From positions 1-64,000 of the forward strand of contig NZ_MSRR01000004.1 in the NCBI RefSeq assembly GCF_001956585.1: DNA of 64,000 nt, in the 5' to 3' direction. Within the stretch, counting starts at the first letter, position 1. Each line of letters starts with the position of its first letter. The translations under genes and the position numbers were made by a program. This document shows positions 34,913 to 43,698 of this stretch, piece by piece. Under the pieces are notes generated by a model, which searched no databases, was not told the DNA's origin, and worked only from the letters and a program-made list of their open reading frames with translations. The DNA comes from Actinomyces naeslundii (GTDB lineage: Bacteria > Actinomycetota > Actinomycetes > Actinomycetales > Actinomycetaceae).

Positions 34913-36211
34913 GTGACGCCACCCGCCGCAGAGTCCTCCACCACCCAGCAGACCCCGTCCTCGCGCACCGCCCCACCGTTGTCCTCACCGTCATCCTCTC
35001 CTCGGGCGCGCAGCGCGTTCTCAGGTCCGCCCCACTCGCTCCAGGTCCTGGCGGTCTGGGCCGCGGCGAGCGCCCTGACCTTCGTCATCCTGCGGCTGGG
35101 CGCCCAGGACACGCCCACTACCCCGTGGGCCGGCGCCGCACCGTCCTGGGAGGAGCACATGCGCTTCTGGGACGCCGGCTGGTACCACCGGATCGTTGAG
35201 GAGGGTTACCCGGATCGACTGCCCGTGGATGCCAACGGACGGGTCACCCAGAACGCCTGGGCCTTCATGCCGCTGCTGAGCGGCCTGGCCACCTTGCTCG
35301 GCTGGACCGGCTGGTCCTTCTACGCACGCGCCGCGATCGTGTCGATCCTGGCCTCGGCGGGAGCGGCGGTCGTCATGGACCGCTGGCTCTCACCGCTGAC
35401 GGGGCGGCGCACCTCCCTGTGGGCGGTGGCCCTGGTCTGGTCCTCGCCGTGCGCGGCGGTTCTCCAGGTCCCCTACGCCGAGTCCCTGGGGCTGGCACTG
35501 GTGGGGCTGACGCTGTGGCTGGCGAGCCGCGGGCGGGCGCTGACAGCGATTCCCCTCGCGCTGGCCGCCTGCTTCGCCCGCCCTGTCGGGGTTCCCCTGG
35601 GGGCGGCACTGGGGCTGTGGTGGGCCTGGGAGGTGGCCTGCGCCCGAGGCTGGATCACGCCCTCCTGGTTCCCACGTCTTCTGCCCGGCCACGCCCCTCA
35701 GGCGCCGAGCGCACGATGGCGGCTGCTGGCGCTGACACTGGTCACCTGCTCGGCGGCTCTGACCTGGCCGGCCATCGCCTGGCTGGTCACAGGCCGGCAG
35801 GACGCCTACACAGCCACCGAGACCTCCTGGCGCGGCGCCGACCTGGCACCCTTCGTGCAGTGGGCGACCCGGTTGGGCGACTGGGTGGGCCCGCATCTGG
35901 GGCTGGTCCTGCTCGCTGTCGTGCTGGTCACGGTGACCCTGCTGCTGAGCGCCCCGGGCCTGCGCACCCTGGGACCCGCGGCCTGGTTCTGGTGCCTGGG
36001 CTACCTGCTCTACCTCCTGGCCTTCTTCGACCCGACGACGTCGGTACTGCGTCTCCTGCTTCCCCTGGCCCCAGTGGGCTGGGTGCTGGCCGCCGCGGCC
36101 TGCACCACCCGCAGGCGAATGGCACTACTGGCGGCCTGCGTCGCCGGTCAGCTGGTGTGGGTCTCGTGGGTCTGGGACTTCGGCAGCGTCAGTGTTCACT
36201 GGGTACCGTGA
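34913..36211 (+). CDS. GT-C membrane glycosyltransferase, PIG-V/mannosyltransferase-like
   Basis: The 432-residue protein has a Ser/Pro/Thr-rich start of about 40 residues and then about ten membrane segments. The first periplasmic loop has WDAGWYHRIVEEGYP, the pattern of PIG-V-like mannosyltransferases in which the acidic residue is catalytic. It should use a polyprenyl-phosphate sugar outside the membrane, perhaps to modify a glycan or a protein. The start GTG 34913 is supported by a leaderless -10. A GtrA gene follows after 49 bases, which suits a lipid-linked sugar role. Confidence 0.82.
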   Translation: MTPPAAESSTTQQTPSSRTAPPLSSPSSSPRARSAFSGPPHSLQVLAVWAAASALTFVILRLGAQDTPTTPWAGAAPSWEEHMRFWDAGWYHRIVEEGYPDRLPVDANGRVTQNAWAFMPLLSGLATLLGWTGWSFYARAAIVSILASAGAAVVMDRWLSPLTGRRTSLWAVALVWSSPCAAVLQVPYAESLGLALVGLTLWLASRGRALTAIPLALAACFARPVGVPLGAALGLWWAWEVACARGWITPSWFPRLLPGHAPQAPSARWRLLALTLVTCSAALTWPAIAWLVTGRQDAYTATETSWRGADLAPFVQWATRLGDWVGPHLGLVLLAVVLVTVTLLLSAPGLRTLGPAAWFWCLGYLLYLLAFFDPTTSVLRLLLPLAPVGWVLAAAACTTRRRMALLAACVAGQLVWVSWVWDFGSVSVHWVP

Positions 36212-36247
36212 CCGGCTTCAGCTTGCGTCATCCGGCGGCAACCGGCA

Positions 36248-36253
36248 TAGGAT
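36248..36253 (+). promoter_or_regulatory. Putative -10 TAGGAT, leaderless start at 36261
   Basis: TAGGAT is seven bases before ATG 36261 of the GtrA gene. Confidence 0.45.
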
Positions 36254-36260
36254 GCCAATC

Positions 36261-36767
36261 ATGACGCGTTCCTCCAACAATTCCTTGGCACAGCGGCTCA
36301 TTGCCCTTATCAAGGAATTCATGCAGTTCGGCATGGTGGGCGCGCTTGCCTACGTGATCGACGTCGGCCTTTTCAACCTGTTCCAGCACGGGCCCGTAGG
36401 GTTCCTCTCCGGCCACCCGAACTCGGCCCAGCTTCTGGCCTCCTCGATCGCCACCGTCTTCTCCTGGCTGGCGAACCGCTACTGGACCTACCGGGGTCGA
36501 ACCCAGAAGAACGTCGCTCGGGAGGCCGTCCTGTTCATCCTGGCCAATCTGGGCGGGATCGTCATCACGCAGCTCTGCCTGCTCTTCACCCACCACGTGC
36601 TGGGACTGACCTCACCGCTGGCGGACAACATCGCGGCCTACGTCGTCGGCTTCGGCCTGGGAACCGCGTTCCGGTTCGTCTTCTACCACTACATCGTCTT
36701 CACCGGGCACAAGGACCGCGGCGCCGGCGACGACGTCGAGCCCCAGCCCACTGCCATTCATCCCTGA
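36261..36767 (+). CDS. GtrA family membrane protein
   Basis: The 168-residue product has four membrane segments and the GtrA signatures FGMVGALAYVIDVGLFNL in helix 1 and FSWLANRYWTYRGR between helices 2 and 3. GtrA-like proteins are thought to flip polyprenyl-phosphate sugars or assist GT-C enzymes. The start at 36261 gives the normal length and follows a leaderless -10; longer frames start inside the previous gene. The position after the PIG-V-like gene suggests they work together. Confidence 0.88.
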   Translation: MTRSSNNSLAQRLIALIKEFMQFGMVGALAYVIDVGLFNLFQHGPVGFLSGHPNSAQLLASSIATVFSWLANRYWTYRGRTQKNVAREAVLFILANLGGIVITQLCLLFTHHVLGLTSPLADNIAAYVVGFGLGTAFRFVFYHYIVFTGHKDRGAGDDVEPQPTAIHP

Positions 36768-36866
36768 GCCGGCCCCGGACCGCCACGCCCTGACCACCGG
36801 ACAAGGGTGCCCGATTCCACAGTCCGGAGAGGACCACCCTCACGGCGTGGCAGCGAGGGAACCGCT

Positions 36867-36872
36867 TAGCCT
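36867..36872 (+). promoter_or_regulatory. Putative -10 TAGCCT, leaderless start at 36879
   Basis: TAGCCT is six bases before GTG 36879 of the DedA gene. Confidence 0.45.
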
Positions 36873-36878
36873 TACCCG

Positions 36879-37604
36879 GTGACTGCTCTGACCGCCATGG
36901 CCCCAGCGCTCGATCTGCCCGCCACCCATCTTGCGTCCCTCCCCGCCGCCCACGCCCCGATGCTCGGCCCCAAGTGGCTCGATGCCGCCAACCTCATCAC
37001 GACGATCGTCGAGTGGTTCGGCCCCTGGGCCATTGTCGGCGTCATGCTCGTCATCTTCGCCGAGACCGGCTTACTCATCGGCTTCTTCCTGCCGGGCGAC
37101 TCCTTGCTCTTCACCCTGGGGATGTTCGTGGGCACCGGTCACGTCGGCGTACACATCTGGGCGGCGGCGCCCCTCGTGTGGCTTGCCGCCATCGCCGGCA
37201 ACCAGACCGGCTACCTCATCGGTCGCAAGGCGGGACCTGCGATCTTCAACCGGCCGGACTCCCGTCTCTTCAAGCAGGAGCATGTCGATCGCACCTCGGA
37301 CTTCTTCGAGCGCCACGGGGGCAAGGCCGTCACCCTGGCCCAGTTCGTGCCGATCGTGCGCACCTTCACCCCGGTCATCGCCGGCGTCGGCAAGATGCAC
37401 TACCGCCACTTCATCACCTTCAACGTCCTGGGCGCCACCTTCTGGGCCTTCGGCATCACCTGGCTGGGATACTTCCTGGGCTCCTTCGAGTGGATCCGGG
37501 AGAACATCGACGCGATGATCCTCGTGATCGTCTTCATCTCGGTGGCGCCGATGCTCGCTTCCGCGATCTCGAAGTTCATCAGGTCCCGCCGTCAGAAGTC
37601 CTGA
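36879..37604 (+). CDS. DedA family membrane protein
   Basis: The 241-residue product has the DedA (SNARE-associated/VTT) layout: a re-entrant region with ETGLLIGFFLPGDSLLF near 65-81, the GxxxGYxxGR-like element GNQTGYLIGRKAGPAIF, and FVPIVRTFTPVIAGVG with the conserved arginine. DedA proteins recycle undecaprenyl phosphate or phospholipids across the membrane, which suits a chromosome region rich in lipid-carrier enzymes. It has its own putative promoter. Confidence 0.92.
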   Translation: MTALTAMAPALDLPATHLASLPAAHAPMLGPKWLDAANLITTIVEWFGPWAIVGVMLVIFAETGLLIGFFLPGDSLLFTLGMFVGTGHVGVHIWAAAPLVWLAAIAGNQTGYLIGRKAGPAIFNRPDSRLFKQEHVDRTSDFFERHGGKAVTLAQFVPIVRTFTPVIAGVGKMHYRHFITFNVLGATFWAFGITWLGYFLGSFEWIRENIDAMILVIVFISVAPMLASAISKFIRSRRQKS

Positions 37605-37624
37605 CGCACCTCCCCTCCCGTCAC

Positions 37625-37639
37625 CTCGCGTTGCGCGAG
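37625..37639. terminator. Short hairpin between DedA gene and histidine kinase gene
   Basis: CTCGCG and CGCGAG form a 6-bp stem with loop TTG, in the 49-base gap between convergent genes. Confidence 0.35.
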
Positions 37640-37653
37640 CAGCCGGCGGCGGT

Positions 37654-38730
37654 TCAGAAACGACGGCGTCGGCCCACGGAGACCAGCGCGCCTTGCGGCA
37701 GGACGTTATTGGGGTCCAGGGACTTGGGGACGGCGTTGAGCAGGATCGAGAAGACGGCCGGCTTGCGCTGGGACAGCTCGATCCGGCCGCCGTCGGCCTC
37801 GACGAGATCCTTGGCCAGCGCCAGTCCCACACCGGTGGAGCCGTATCCGGAGACATGCCGCTCGAAGACATGCGGGGCGATGTCCTCGGCCACGCCCTCG
37901 CCCTCGTCGGCGACGTCGATGAAGACCGCGTGTCCACCGTTGGCACTGCGCACACTCACCGTGGTTGTTCCCGCCCCGTAGCGCAGGGAGTTCTCAACGA
38001 CGGTGGCCAGAACCTGGGCCAGCGACCCGGGTGTGGCCAGGACCGGGTGCCTGATCTCATCGCTGAAGGTGATGGTGCGCCCGGCCTGCTCGAAGGCCGG
38101 CTCCCACTCCTCTCTCTGCTGGGCGAAGATGTCCTTGAGATGGAGGGCCTCCGTGGTCCCGCCTCCGGTTCGGCGTGAGACCTTGAGCAGGTCCTGGACG
38201 ACACCGGTGAGCCGCTCGACCTGCTCCAGGCAGGCATGGGCCTCGGCGCGCACCTCCTCCTCGCCGGCAAGCAGCTCAATCTCCTCAAGGCGCAGGGACA
38301 GGCTCGTCAGTGGGGTGCGCAGCTGGTGCGAGGCGTCGGAGGCGAACTGCCGCTCGGCGGCGATCCGCCCGGCCACTCGCTCCGCCGAACGCACGAGCTC
38401 GGCCTGGACCAGGTCGATCTCCTCGATCCCCGAGGATCGCAGACGCGGCCGAACCTGACCGCTGCCGAGCTGTTCGGCCTCGGCCGCCAGGTAGATGAGG
38501 GGCGCGGAGATGCGCCGGGCAACCCGGGAGGCCACGACGGAGGCCGCTGTGAGCGCAGTACCGGTGAGAACCAGGACCGTGAGGATGACCGTGCCGATAA
38601 TGGTGACCCGGTCCCCGCCTCCGGAGGTACGCAACGCGCTGGCGATCCAGGCGCCCCCCAGTGGCAGTCCCAGCAGGAGGACAGCCACGGACACCGCCGA
38701 CATCGTCATCGTCATGGCGTAGCGACGCAT
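37654..38730 (-). CDS. Sensor histidine kinase (OmpR-type system)
   Basis: The 358-residue product has two N-terminal membrane segments (about 10-32 and 43-66), a HAMP-like linker (RISAPLIYLAAEAEQL), a dimerisation domain with phospho-acceptor His135 in DASHQLRTPLTSL, and an ATPase domain with VVENSLRYGAG, DEGEGVAED and GSTGVGLALAKDLVEADGG. The extracellular loop is only about 10 residues, so it probably senses within or near the membrane. The SD GAAGGAGGG precedes ATG 38730. It is downstream of its regulator with 82 bases between. Confidence 0.92.
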   Translation of the reverse strand: MRRYAMTMTMSAVSVAVLLLGLPLGGAWIASALRTSGGGDRVTIIGTVILTVLVLTGTALTAASVVASRVARRISAPLIYLAAEAEQLGSGQVRPRLRSSGIEEIDLVQAELVRSAERVAGRIAAERQFASDASHQLRTPLTSLSLRLEEIELLAGEEEVRAEAHACLEQVERLTGVVQDLLKVSRRTGGGTTEALHLKDIFAQQREEWEPAFEQAGRTITFSDEIRHPVLATPGSLAQVLATVVENSLRYGAGTTTVSVRSANGGHAVFIDVADEGEGVAEDIAPHVFERHVSGYGSTGVGLALAKDLVEADGGRIELSQRKPAVFSILLNAVPKSLDPNNVLPQGALVSVGRRRRF

Positions 38731-38812
38731 GGCTGCCCTCCTTCAGACGCGATCAGTTCTCCGAGGCGGCCCCAGGGCTCAACGGCGTCTGAGAACCGTC
38801 CCGGTCAGTGAC

Positions 38813-39484
38813 TCAGCCGATGGCCAGGCGGTAGCCGTCCTCCTGAGCCAGCAGGAGGGCGGGCCGCTCCTCGTCGTCACCGAGCTTGCGGCGCAACCAT
38901 GTCACGTGCATCTGCAGGGTCTGCGGGTTGCCGGTGGGATCCTCACCCCAGACCTCCTTGAGAATGTCCTCGCCCGAGGCGACCTCGCCTCCAGCACGCA
39001 CCAGGACTCGCAACAGCTCGAACTCTCGCGTCGTCAGCTGCAGCTCCCGTGAGCCGACGAAGGCCCGGTGGGCAGCGACGTCGACCCGAATGTCTCCAAC
39101 GATCAGCTCGTCCTCCGTGGCCTCCCCCGAGGCGCGGCGAACCTGAGCCCGCACCCGGGCCAGCAGCTCCGCCAGGCGGAAGGGCTTGGTGACGTAGTCG
39201 TCGGCCCCGGCGTCCAGGCCGACGACGAGGTCGGAGTCCTCGCTGCGCGCAGTGAGCATGAGGATCGGGATGGTCAGGCCCTGGGCGCGCACCTGACGGG
39301 CCACGTCCAGGCCGTCGATGTCTGGCAGTCCCAGGTCCAGAACGATGATGTCAGCGGCCGAGACCTCCTCGAGGGCGCCTTTGCCAGTGCCGTGAGTAAG
39401 GACCTCATAGCCCTCGCGTCCAAAGGCACGGGCGAGGGGCTCGGAGATAGCGGGGTCGTCTTCGACGAGCAGAACAGTTGTCAC
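38813..39484 (-). CDS. OmpR/PhoB family response regulator
   Basis: The 223-residue product has a receiver domain (Asp9, Asp10, phospho-acceptor Asp50 in VLDLGLPD, Lys in TKPF) and a winged-helix domain (ELQLTTREFELLRVL, LQMHVTWLRRKLGDD). It is the partner of the kinase at 37654. OmpR-type regulators bind direct repeats with 10-11 bp period, which makes the repeats at 16668 one possible target class; no evidence links them. GTG 39484 is seven bases after TAACAT. Confidence 0.94.
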   Translation of the reverse strand: MTTVLLVEDDPAISEPLARAFGREGYEVLTHGTGKGALEEVSAADIIVLDLGLPDIDGLDVARQVRAQGLTIPILMLTARSEDSDLVVGLDAGADDYVTKPFRLAELLARVRAQVRRASGEATEDELIVGDIRVDVAAHRAFVGSRELQLTTREFELLRVLVRAGGEVASGEDILKEVWGEDPTGNPQTLQMHVTWLRRKLGDDEERPALLLAQEDGYRLAIG

Positions 39485-39491
39485 ATCCGCG

Positions 39492-39497
39492 ATGTTA
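39492..39497 (-). promoter_or_regulatory. Putative -10 TAACAT, leaderless start at 39484
   Basis: The minus-strand hexamer lies seven bases before GTG 39484. Confidence 0.45.
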
Positions 39498-39711
39498 GGC
39501 GACGACGCAACGACCCGCCATCATCCCAGGGGTGGAGAAGATGCCAATACGAGACCCGAAACGAGCGGACCGGGCGCCCCACGCCCGCGGGGCAGAACGG
39601 GTTTCTCATGAGATACGGCGACAAACCGCGATCCCGATGTGACATGTCAACGGCCGGAGGACCAATGAATAACGAGATGGTAACGGACGTTTCAGGCCCT
39701 GTGGGGCACCC

Positions 39712-40866
39712 TCAGAGCCGGACTGGAGAAGTCCTCTCCAACGACCAGGGCACGATCTGCCCCAGCCCCTTGGCCACGACCTCATGACACTGCCCCACCC
39801 GGTACCTGCTGGCCTCAGGCGAGTGGAGGATGGCCATAGCAGTCGCCTCATCGAGACGGATGCCGCCGGGCTCGGCCGCATCCACGAGGCGCGAGGCCAG
39901 GTTGACGGTCGGGCCGAAGACGTCTCCTGAGCGAGAGATGACCCGCCCCTCAACAAGACTTGCCCTCACCCGGATCGCGTCCGGCCCCTTCTGGAGCTCA
40001 TCGACCAGGGCGGTGACGACATCGGCCGCGACCAGCAGGTCGTCGGAGATGTACATGACGGCGTCGCCGATCGTCTTGACCACCCGAGCCCCCCGCGAGG
40101 TGATGACGTCACGGGCCGTGTTCTCGAAGCCCTCGAGCATGTGGGTCAGGGCCGCCTTGCTCATGCCCTGAGCGCGCTGAGTGAAGGAGACGATGTCGAC
40201 AAACCCCAGGGAACGGATGAGCGGATAGAGATCGGGGCCGGTGTCCTCGCGCCCACGGGCGGAGACTTCTGCATCGGTACGCCCCAGGATCGAGGCCATG
40301 TGACGGCGCCAGACATAGTTCAGCTGACGCGACAGGAGGTCCACGAGGCTGTCGATGCGGTCGAGGGCCACCAGCCTCGCCGAGGTGTCGTCCAGGCTGA
40401 GACGTTCGCTGAGGTCGGTTACGAAGGTCTCCAGCTCCCACAGGACCAGGCGGTCCATCGTGTAGGACTGGGCTCTCAGGAGCTCGAGCACGCTGGCCGA
40501 GGCCAGGGCTGATTCGCTGGTCTCATCGAGCAGCGTCGCAGTGTCTTGCAGCGCGGCGACATCCTGCTCAGTGAAGTGGACCGCATCGGGAGTGACGTCG
40601 GCGAAGCCCATGGCGCGCCAGAACTTCTGCGCCGTCTCCAGGCTGGTCCCCGCCCTGCGGGCCAACTCGGTCAGGGTAAGGCTGGGGGCCTCCCCCAGCA
40701 GCAGGTGCTCGTGCCCCGCCAGGGTGGTCCGCTCCGCAGGCCCCGCCCCGACGGTGGTCTCACCTTCCACACGTTGGGTATCCGCGTGAGCCTTCTGCCG
40801 GGCGCCTTCCTGGACCCCGAGTGAGTCCGCTGCGCGCCCATTGCTCGCTTGGCTGTCTAATATCAC
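39712..40866 (-). CDS. Class III adenylate/guanylate cyclase with N-terminal regulatory domain
   Basis: The 384-residue soluble protein has a helical N-terminal part (about 60-200, beginning with the HTH-like LTLTELARRAGTSLETAQ) that resembles the regulatory domain of Rv1264-type cyclases, and a C-terminal catalytic domain. Asp224 in FVDIVSFT and the Asp of KTIGDAVMY are the metal ligands, and VNLASRL carries the Asn and Arg of the transition state, so it should be active. The product is probably cAMP. GTG 40866 is six bases after TACTCT, and upstream extension is not conserved in character. Confidence 0.88.
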   Translation of the reverse strand: MILDSQASNGRAADSLGVQEGARQKAHADTQRVEGETTVGAGPAERTTLAGHEHLLLGEAPSLTLTELARRAGTSLETAQKFWRAMGFADVTPDAVHFTEQDVAALQDTATLLDETSESALASASVLELLRAQSYTMDRLVLWELETFVTDLSERLSLDDTSARLVALDRIDSLVDLLSRQLNYVWRRHMASILGRTDAEVSARGREDTGPDLYPLIRSLGFVDIVSFTQRAQGMSKAALTHMLEGFENTARDVITSRGARVVKTIGDAVMYISDDLLVAADVVTALVDELQKGPDAIRVRASLVEGRVISRSGDVFGPTVNLASRLVDAAEPGGIRLDEATAMAILHSPEASRYRVGQCHEVVAKGLGQIVPWSLERTSPVRL

Positions 40867-40872
40867 CGTGTC

Positions 40873-40878
40873 AGAGTA
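40873..40878 (-). promoter_or_regulatory. Putative -10 TACTCT, leaderless start at 40866
   Basis: The minus-strand hexamer is six bases before GTG 40866. Confidence 0.45.
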
Positions 40879-40964
40879 GCGCAGATCACACGCCAATGCC
40901 TCCCGAGAGATTCTCTGCCCAGGACGGCAGCCCGTCCGCGCCACTCATTCCTCCTTTCGCAGGC

Positions 40965-41879
40965 TCAGCCTGTGACACGCACCAGCGTGACGTCGCCCGC
41001 ACGAACCTCGGTATCACCCGCCTGATTGCGCAGCACCAGGGCGGGGGTGACATCGACAGCCAACCCGCTGAGCTCACCGTCGGGAGCCTGAACACTGACG
41101 TGCTGTCCCAAGGTGGTCAGGGCCGCGCGCAGCTCGCGCCCAAGGGCCCCGTCCCCGGCGTCGACGTCGCCGCAGACCCCCTCCCACTGCTCCAGGCGCC
41201 GGGCCAGCTGGTGGCCGATCGCGTTGAGGGCGACCTCTGCGACAGCTGCGTGCGCAGAATCACCGTCCGCGTCGACTACGCCGAGAGTGCGCAATGAACC
41301 CGCCCATGCCACCGGCAGGTCGTCGACCTCCTGCCCGATATTGACGCCGATGCCGAGAATGACCATCGGGGCCTCATCGCGACCGGCGGGCCCCTCGTCG
41401 GCCACCGACAGCTGAGTGGTACGACCCTCGGAGGGCTCCGGAGTGACGAGCTCACTGAGCACGCCGGCGATCTTGCGGGTGCTGGCCCAGCCGGGCACCG
41501 GAGCGACCACCGTCGAGCTCTCGGGTACGGCAACGACGTCATTGGGCCACTTGGTACCCATCCTCCAGCCGCGCCCCCTCACGAAGGGCTCCAGCGCGTC
41601 GCGCACGGCCAGACCGGCCAGTAGCGGCACCCAGGTCAGCAGCCGTGCCGGAACGAGGGGCCGCAGGACCACCGAGACCAGGAGGGCGCCGTCATCGGGA
41701 GTGACCCACGCACGCCCGGATCGCCCCCTGCCCGCAGTCTGCCTCAGCGCACGAAGGGCTGACAGATGGGGCCAGGCCTCAGTCTCGGGGCCCCTCAGGG
41801 CGCTGCGCAGGTCGTCCTGGGTAGAGCCGGTGACGGGGACGGTGACAAGACGCGAGAAGGGACTGCCGCTTGTGCTCAT
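40965..41879 (-). CDS. birA: Biotin-[acetyl-CoA-carboxylase] ligase (BirA)
   Basis: The 304-residue product lacks the DNA-binding domain of Escherichia coli BirA and has the catalytic core: TGSTQDDL, TAGRGRSGRAW for biotinyl-AMP binding, KWPNDVV with the conserved Lys, and ILGIGVNIGQEV. The C-terminal SH3-like domain ends the protein. It attaches biotin to carboxylases. ATG 41879 is six bases after TAGGCT, back to back with the maf promoter; only 39 bases separate the two start codons. Confidence 0.92.
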   Translation of the reverse strand: MSTSGSPFSRLVTVPVTGSTQDDLRSALRGPETEAWPHLSALRALRQTAGRGRSGRAWVTPDDGALLVSVVLRPLVPARLLTWVPLLAGLAVRDALEPFVRGRGWRMGTKWPNDVVAVPESSTVVAPVPGWASTRKIAGVLSELVTPEPSEGRTTQLSVADEGPAGRDEAPMVILGIGVNIGQEVDDLPVAWAGSLRTLGVVDADGDSAHAAVAEVALNAIGHQLARRLEQWEGVCGDVDAGDGALGRELRAALTTLGQHVSVQAPDGELSGLAVDVTPALVLRNQAGDTEVRAGDVTLVRVTG

Positions 41880-41885
41880 GAACCG

Positions 41886-41891
41886 AGCCTA
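41886..41891 (-). promoter_or_regulatory. Putative -10 TAGGCT, leaderless start of birA
   Basis: The minus-strand hexamer is six bases before ATG 41879. Confidence 0.5.
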
Positions 41892-41906
41892 GCGGGCGGC
41901 GCCGTA

Positions 41907-41912
41907 TAGGGT
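41907..41912 (+). promoter_or_regulatory. Putative -10 TAGGGT, leaderless start of maf
   Basis: TAGGGT is six bases before GTG 41919. The two -10 boxes of birA and maf are only 15 bases apart, so their -35 regions must overlap the opposite promoter. Confidence 0.5.
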
Positions 41913-41918
41913 GACACC

Positions 41919-42572
41919 GTGATCCTCCTGGCATCCAAGTCATCCGGCCGCTTGGCCACCCTGCGAGCTGCCGGCGTCGAACCGCTGGTGCGAGCCTCCT
42001 CCGTCGACGAGGAGGCAGTACTTCACGAGCTGGCCCAGCGGCGTCGAACCACGGGTCTGGCAACCCCGAGCGCCGCCGAGCAGGTACAGGCCCTGGCTCG
42101 AGCCAAGGCGCTCGACGTCGCAACCTCCACCGACCCGCAGGATGCCGAGGTGATCGTGGGCTGCGACTCGATGCTGGAGATTGACGGCCACGTGGTCGGC
42201 AAGCCCATCAACGCCGCCGACGCCCGCGAGCGTTGGCGGACAATGAGCGGGAGCACCGGCACCCTGCACACGGGGCACTTCTTGGTGCGCACCGTCGACG
42301 GGGCCATCGCCGAGGGGGTCAGCTCGGCCACCATCCGCTTCGGCTCTCCTTCTCAGACCGAGATCAACGCCTACATCGCCAGCGGTGAACCGCTGGGATG
42401 CGCGGGAGCCTTCACCATTGACGGACTGGGTGGCGCCTTCATCGAGGGAATCGATGGCGATCCCCACGGGGTCGTCGGCATCTCTTTGCCGCTACTGCGC
42501 CGGCTGCTGGCAGATCTAGGGGTGCGCTGGACAGACCTGTGGGCGCCGCCGGTCGGCGGAGGAACCGACTGA
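41919..42572 (+). CDS. maf: Maf-like nucleoside triphosphate pyrophosphatase
   Basis: The 217-residue product begins ILLASKSSGRLATLRAAG, the usual Maf start with the Ser-Arg substrate motif (here SGRL), and has VIVGCDSMLEIDG with the metal-binding Asp, GKPINAADARERW and TGHFLV. It should hydrolyse modified or non-canonical NTPs and limits septation in Bacillus. The GTG start is supported by the leaderless -10. It is convergent with the MarR gene. Confidence 0.93.
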   Translation: MILLASKSSGRLATLRAAGVEPLVRASSVDEEAVLHELAQRRRTTGLATPSAAEQVQALARAKALDVATSTDPQDAEVIVGCDSMLEIDGHVVGKPINAADARERWRTMSGSTGTLHTGHFLVRTVDGAIAEGVSSATIRFGSPSQTEINAYIASGEPLGCAGAFTIDGLGGAFIEGIDGDPHGVVGISLPLLRRLLADLGVRWTDLWAPPVGGGTD

Positions 42573-42613
42573 CGACGCCCACCGATCCGCGGACAGTCGA
42601 TCGATGCGATGCG

Positions 42614-43324
42614 TCAGGATGCCGAGGACGCCGACACCGCCGACACCCCGGAGTCATCCGGAGCCTGAGCGACGACCTTCATGAGCTCAGCCAGAGCGAC
42701 CTGCTGCTCCCGACTGAGACGGTCAATGACGTGTCGACGCACGCCGTCGAGGTGCACCGGCGCAGCCCTGCGCAGGAAGTCGAGGCCTGCCGGAGTCAGC
42801 GCGCAGTTGACGCCACGACGATCCGAGTCGCAGGAGCTGCGCTCGACGTAGCCCACATTCTCCAGACGTCGAACCGTGTGGGTCAGCCGGGAGCGGGAGT
42901 GAGAGACGTGCTCGGCCAGAGTGGACATGCGCAGCGTCTGCTCCGGCGCCTCCGACAGACGCACCAGGATCTCGTACTCGTGCATGGAGATGCCGCAGCC
43001 GGCTTCGAGCTCCCGGTTGAGGCGGGCGGTGACAGAGGTCGAAGCCGCCAGGAAGGCGCGCCAGGCATCCATCTCGATCTCATCGAGCCGACGGAAGCCC
43101 CCCTGCGTCGACTGCTCGGAGGAGTCGTTCTGTCCGCAGGCCTCGGTAAGCACCTGCCCACAGGTACCGGCCGGCTCCTGGCCGCACTCGGCCCGGCCGG
43201 CGACCTCAGCCGACTCCTGGCTGTAGGTGGCTTCGACGGCTTCCTGATCGCTCTGGGTCCACTTCATCTCGACGTCCTCAGTATAGGCCGTCGGCTCCAC
43301 CATTGTCCGCTCTGCAGTAATCAC
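42614..43324 (-). CDS. MarR family transcriptional regulator with N-terminal extension
   Basis: The product of about 236 residues has a MarR winged helix in its C-terminal 150 residues: AGCGISMHEYEILVRLSEAP, LRMSTLAEHVSHSRSRLTHT as the recognition helix region and VERSSCDSDRRGVNCALT as the wing. The first 70 residues are polar with several Cys and Gln and have no domain I recognise. GTG 43324 is chosen because GAGAGGAG lies eight bases upstream; ATG 43303 and an internal ATG are alternatives. An inverted repeat upstream may be its own operator. Confidence 0.85.
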   Translation of the reverse strand: MITAERTMVEPTAYTEDVEMKWTQSDQEAVEATYSQESAEVAGRAECGQEPAGTCGQVLTEACGQNDSSEQSTQGGFRRLDEIEMDAWRAFLAASTSVTARLNRELEAGCGISMHEYEILVRLSEAPEQTLRMSTLAEHVSHSRSRLTHTVRRLENVGYVERSSCDSDRRGVNCALTPAGLDFLRRAAPVHLDGVRRHVIDRLSREQQVALAELMKVVAQAPDDSGVSAVSASSAS

Positions 43325-43377
43325 CTTATTGACTCCTCTCAGCACCGACCCGTATAGGCCGCGAACCCTCAAGCACT

Positions 43378-43411
43378 CACTTGTTGTCTGCCTTTGGCTT
43401 TCATACAAGTG
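43378..43411. promoter_or_regulatory. Inverted repeat CACTTGT-N20-ACAAGTG, possible MarR operator
   Basis: Two perfect 7-base arms lie 54-87 bases upstream of the MarR start codon, in the position of an autoregulatory site. The 20-base spacer is longer than in most MarR operators, so each half could instead be part of a separate site. Confidence 0.35.
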
Positions 43412-43456
43412 CAAGTCCGCTACTTTTTTATCACACTCGGTCAGAGCATCAGTATG

Positions 43457-43485
43457 TCGATACAGCCGCCCAGAAGATCGGACAA
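43457..43485 (-). promoter_or_regulatory. Possible promoter of the MarR gene
   Basis: On the minus strand TTGTCC (43485-43480) and TATCGA (43462-43457) are 17 bases apart, an acceptable -35/-10 pair. It would give a leader of about 125 bases. Confidence 0.35.
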
Positions 43486-43698
43486 CCTGTCCAGGACCAT
43501 CAACGTCAGCGACTTTCGGTTGATATAGCGGGAAACTCGGAGAGGTCCAGCCGTCCCGGAAAGAAATTCTCGCCCCGCCTTCACGCCACCCTGACATCCA
43601 TCAGATTGACAGTGTAATTACCCATCTTTGTCACGTTATCATCCCCACTGACCGATGATTGGAGGGGGTCTACAATTCATTTCAACCCTCTCATCTCG

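Noticed and set aside
43325-43597. N-terminal extension of the MarR protein to 43597
   Set aside because: The sequence has codon use and GC content unlike coding DNA and contains promoter-like and operator-like elements; GTG 43324 has a good ribosome site.
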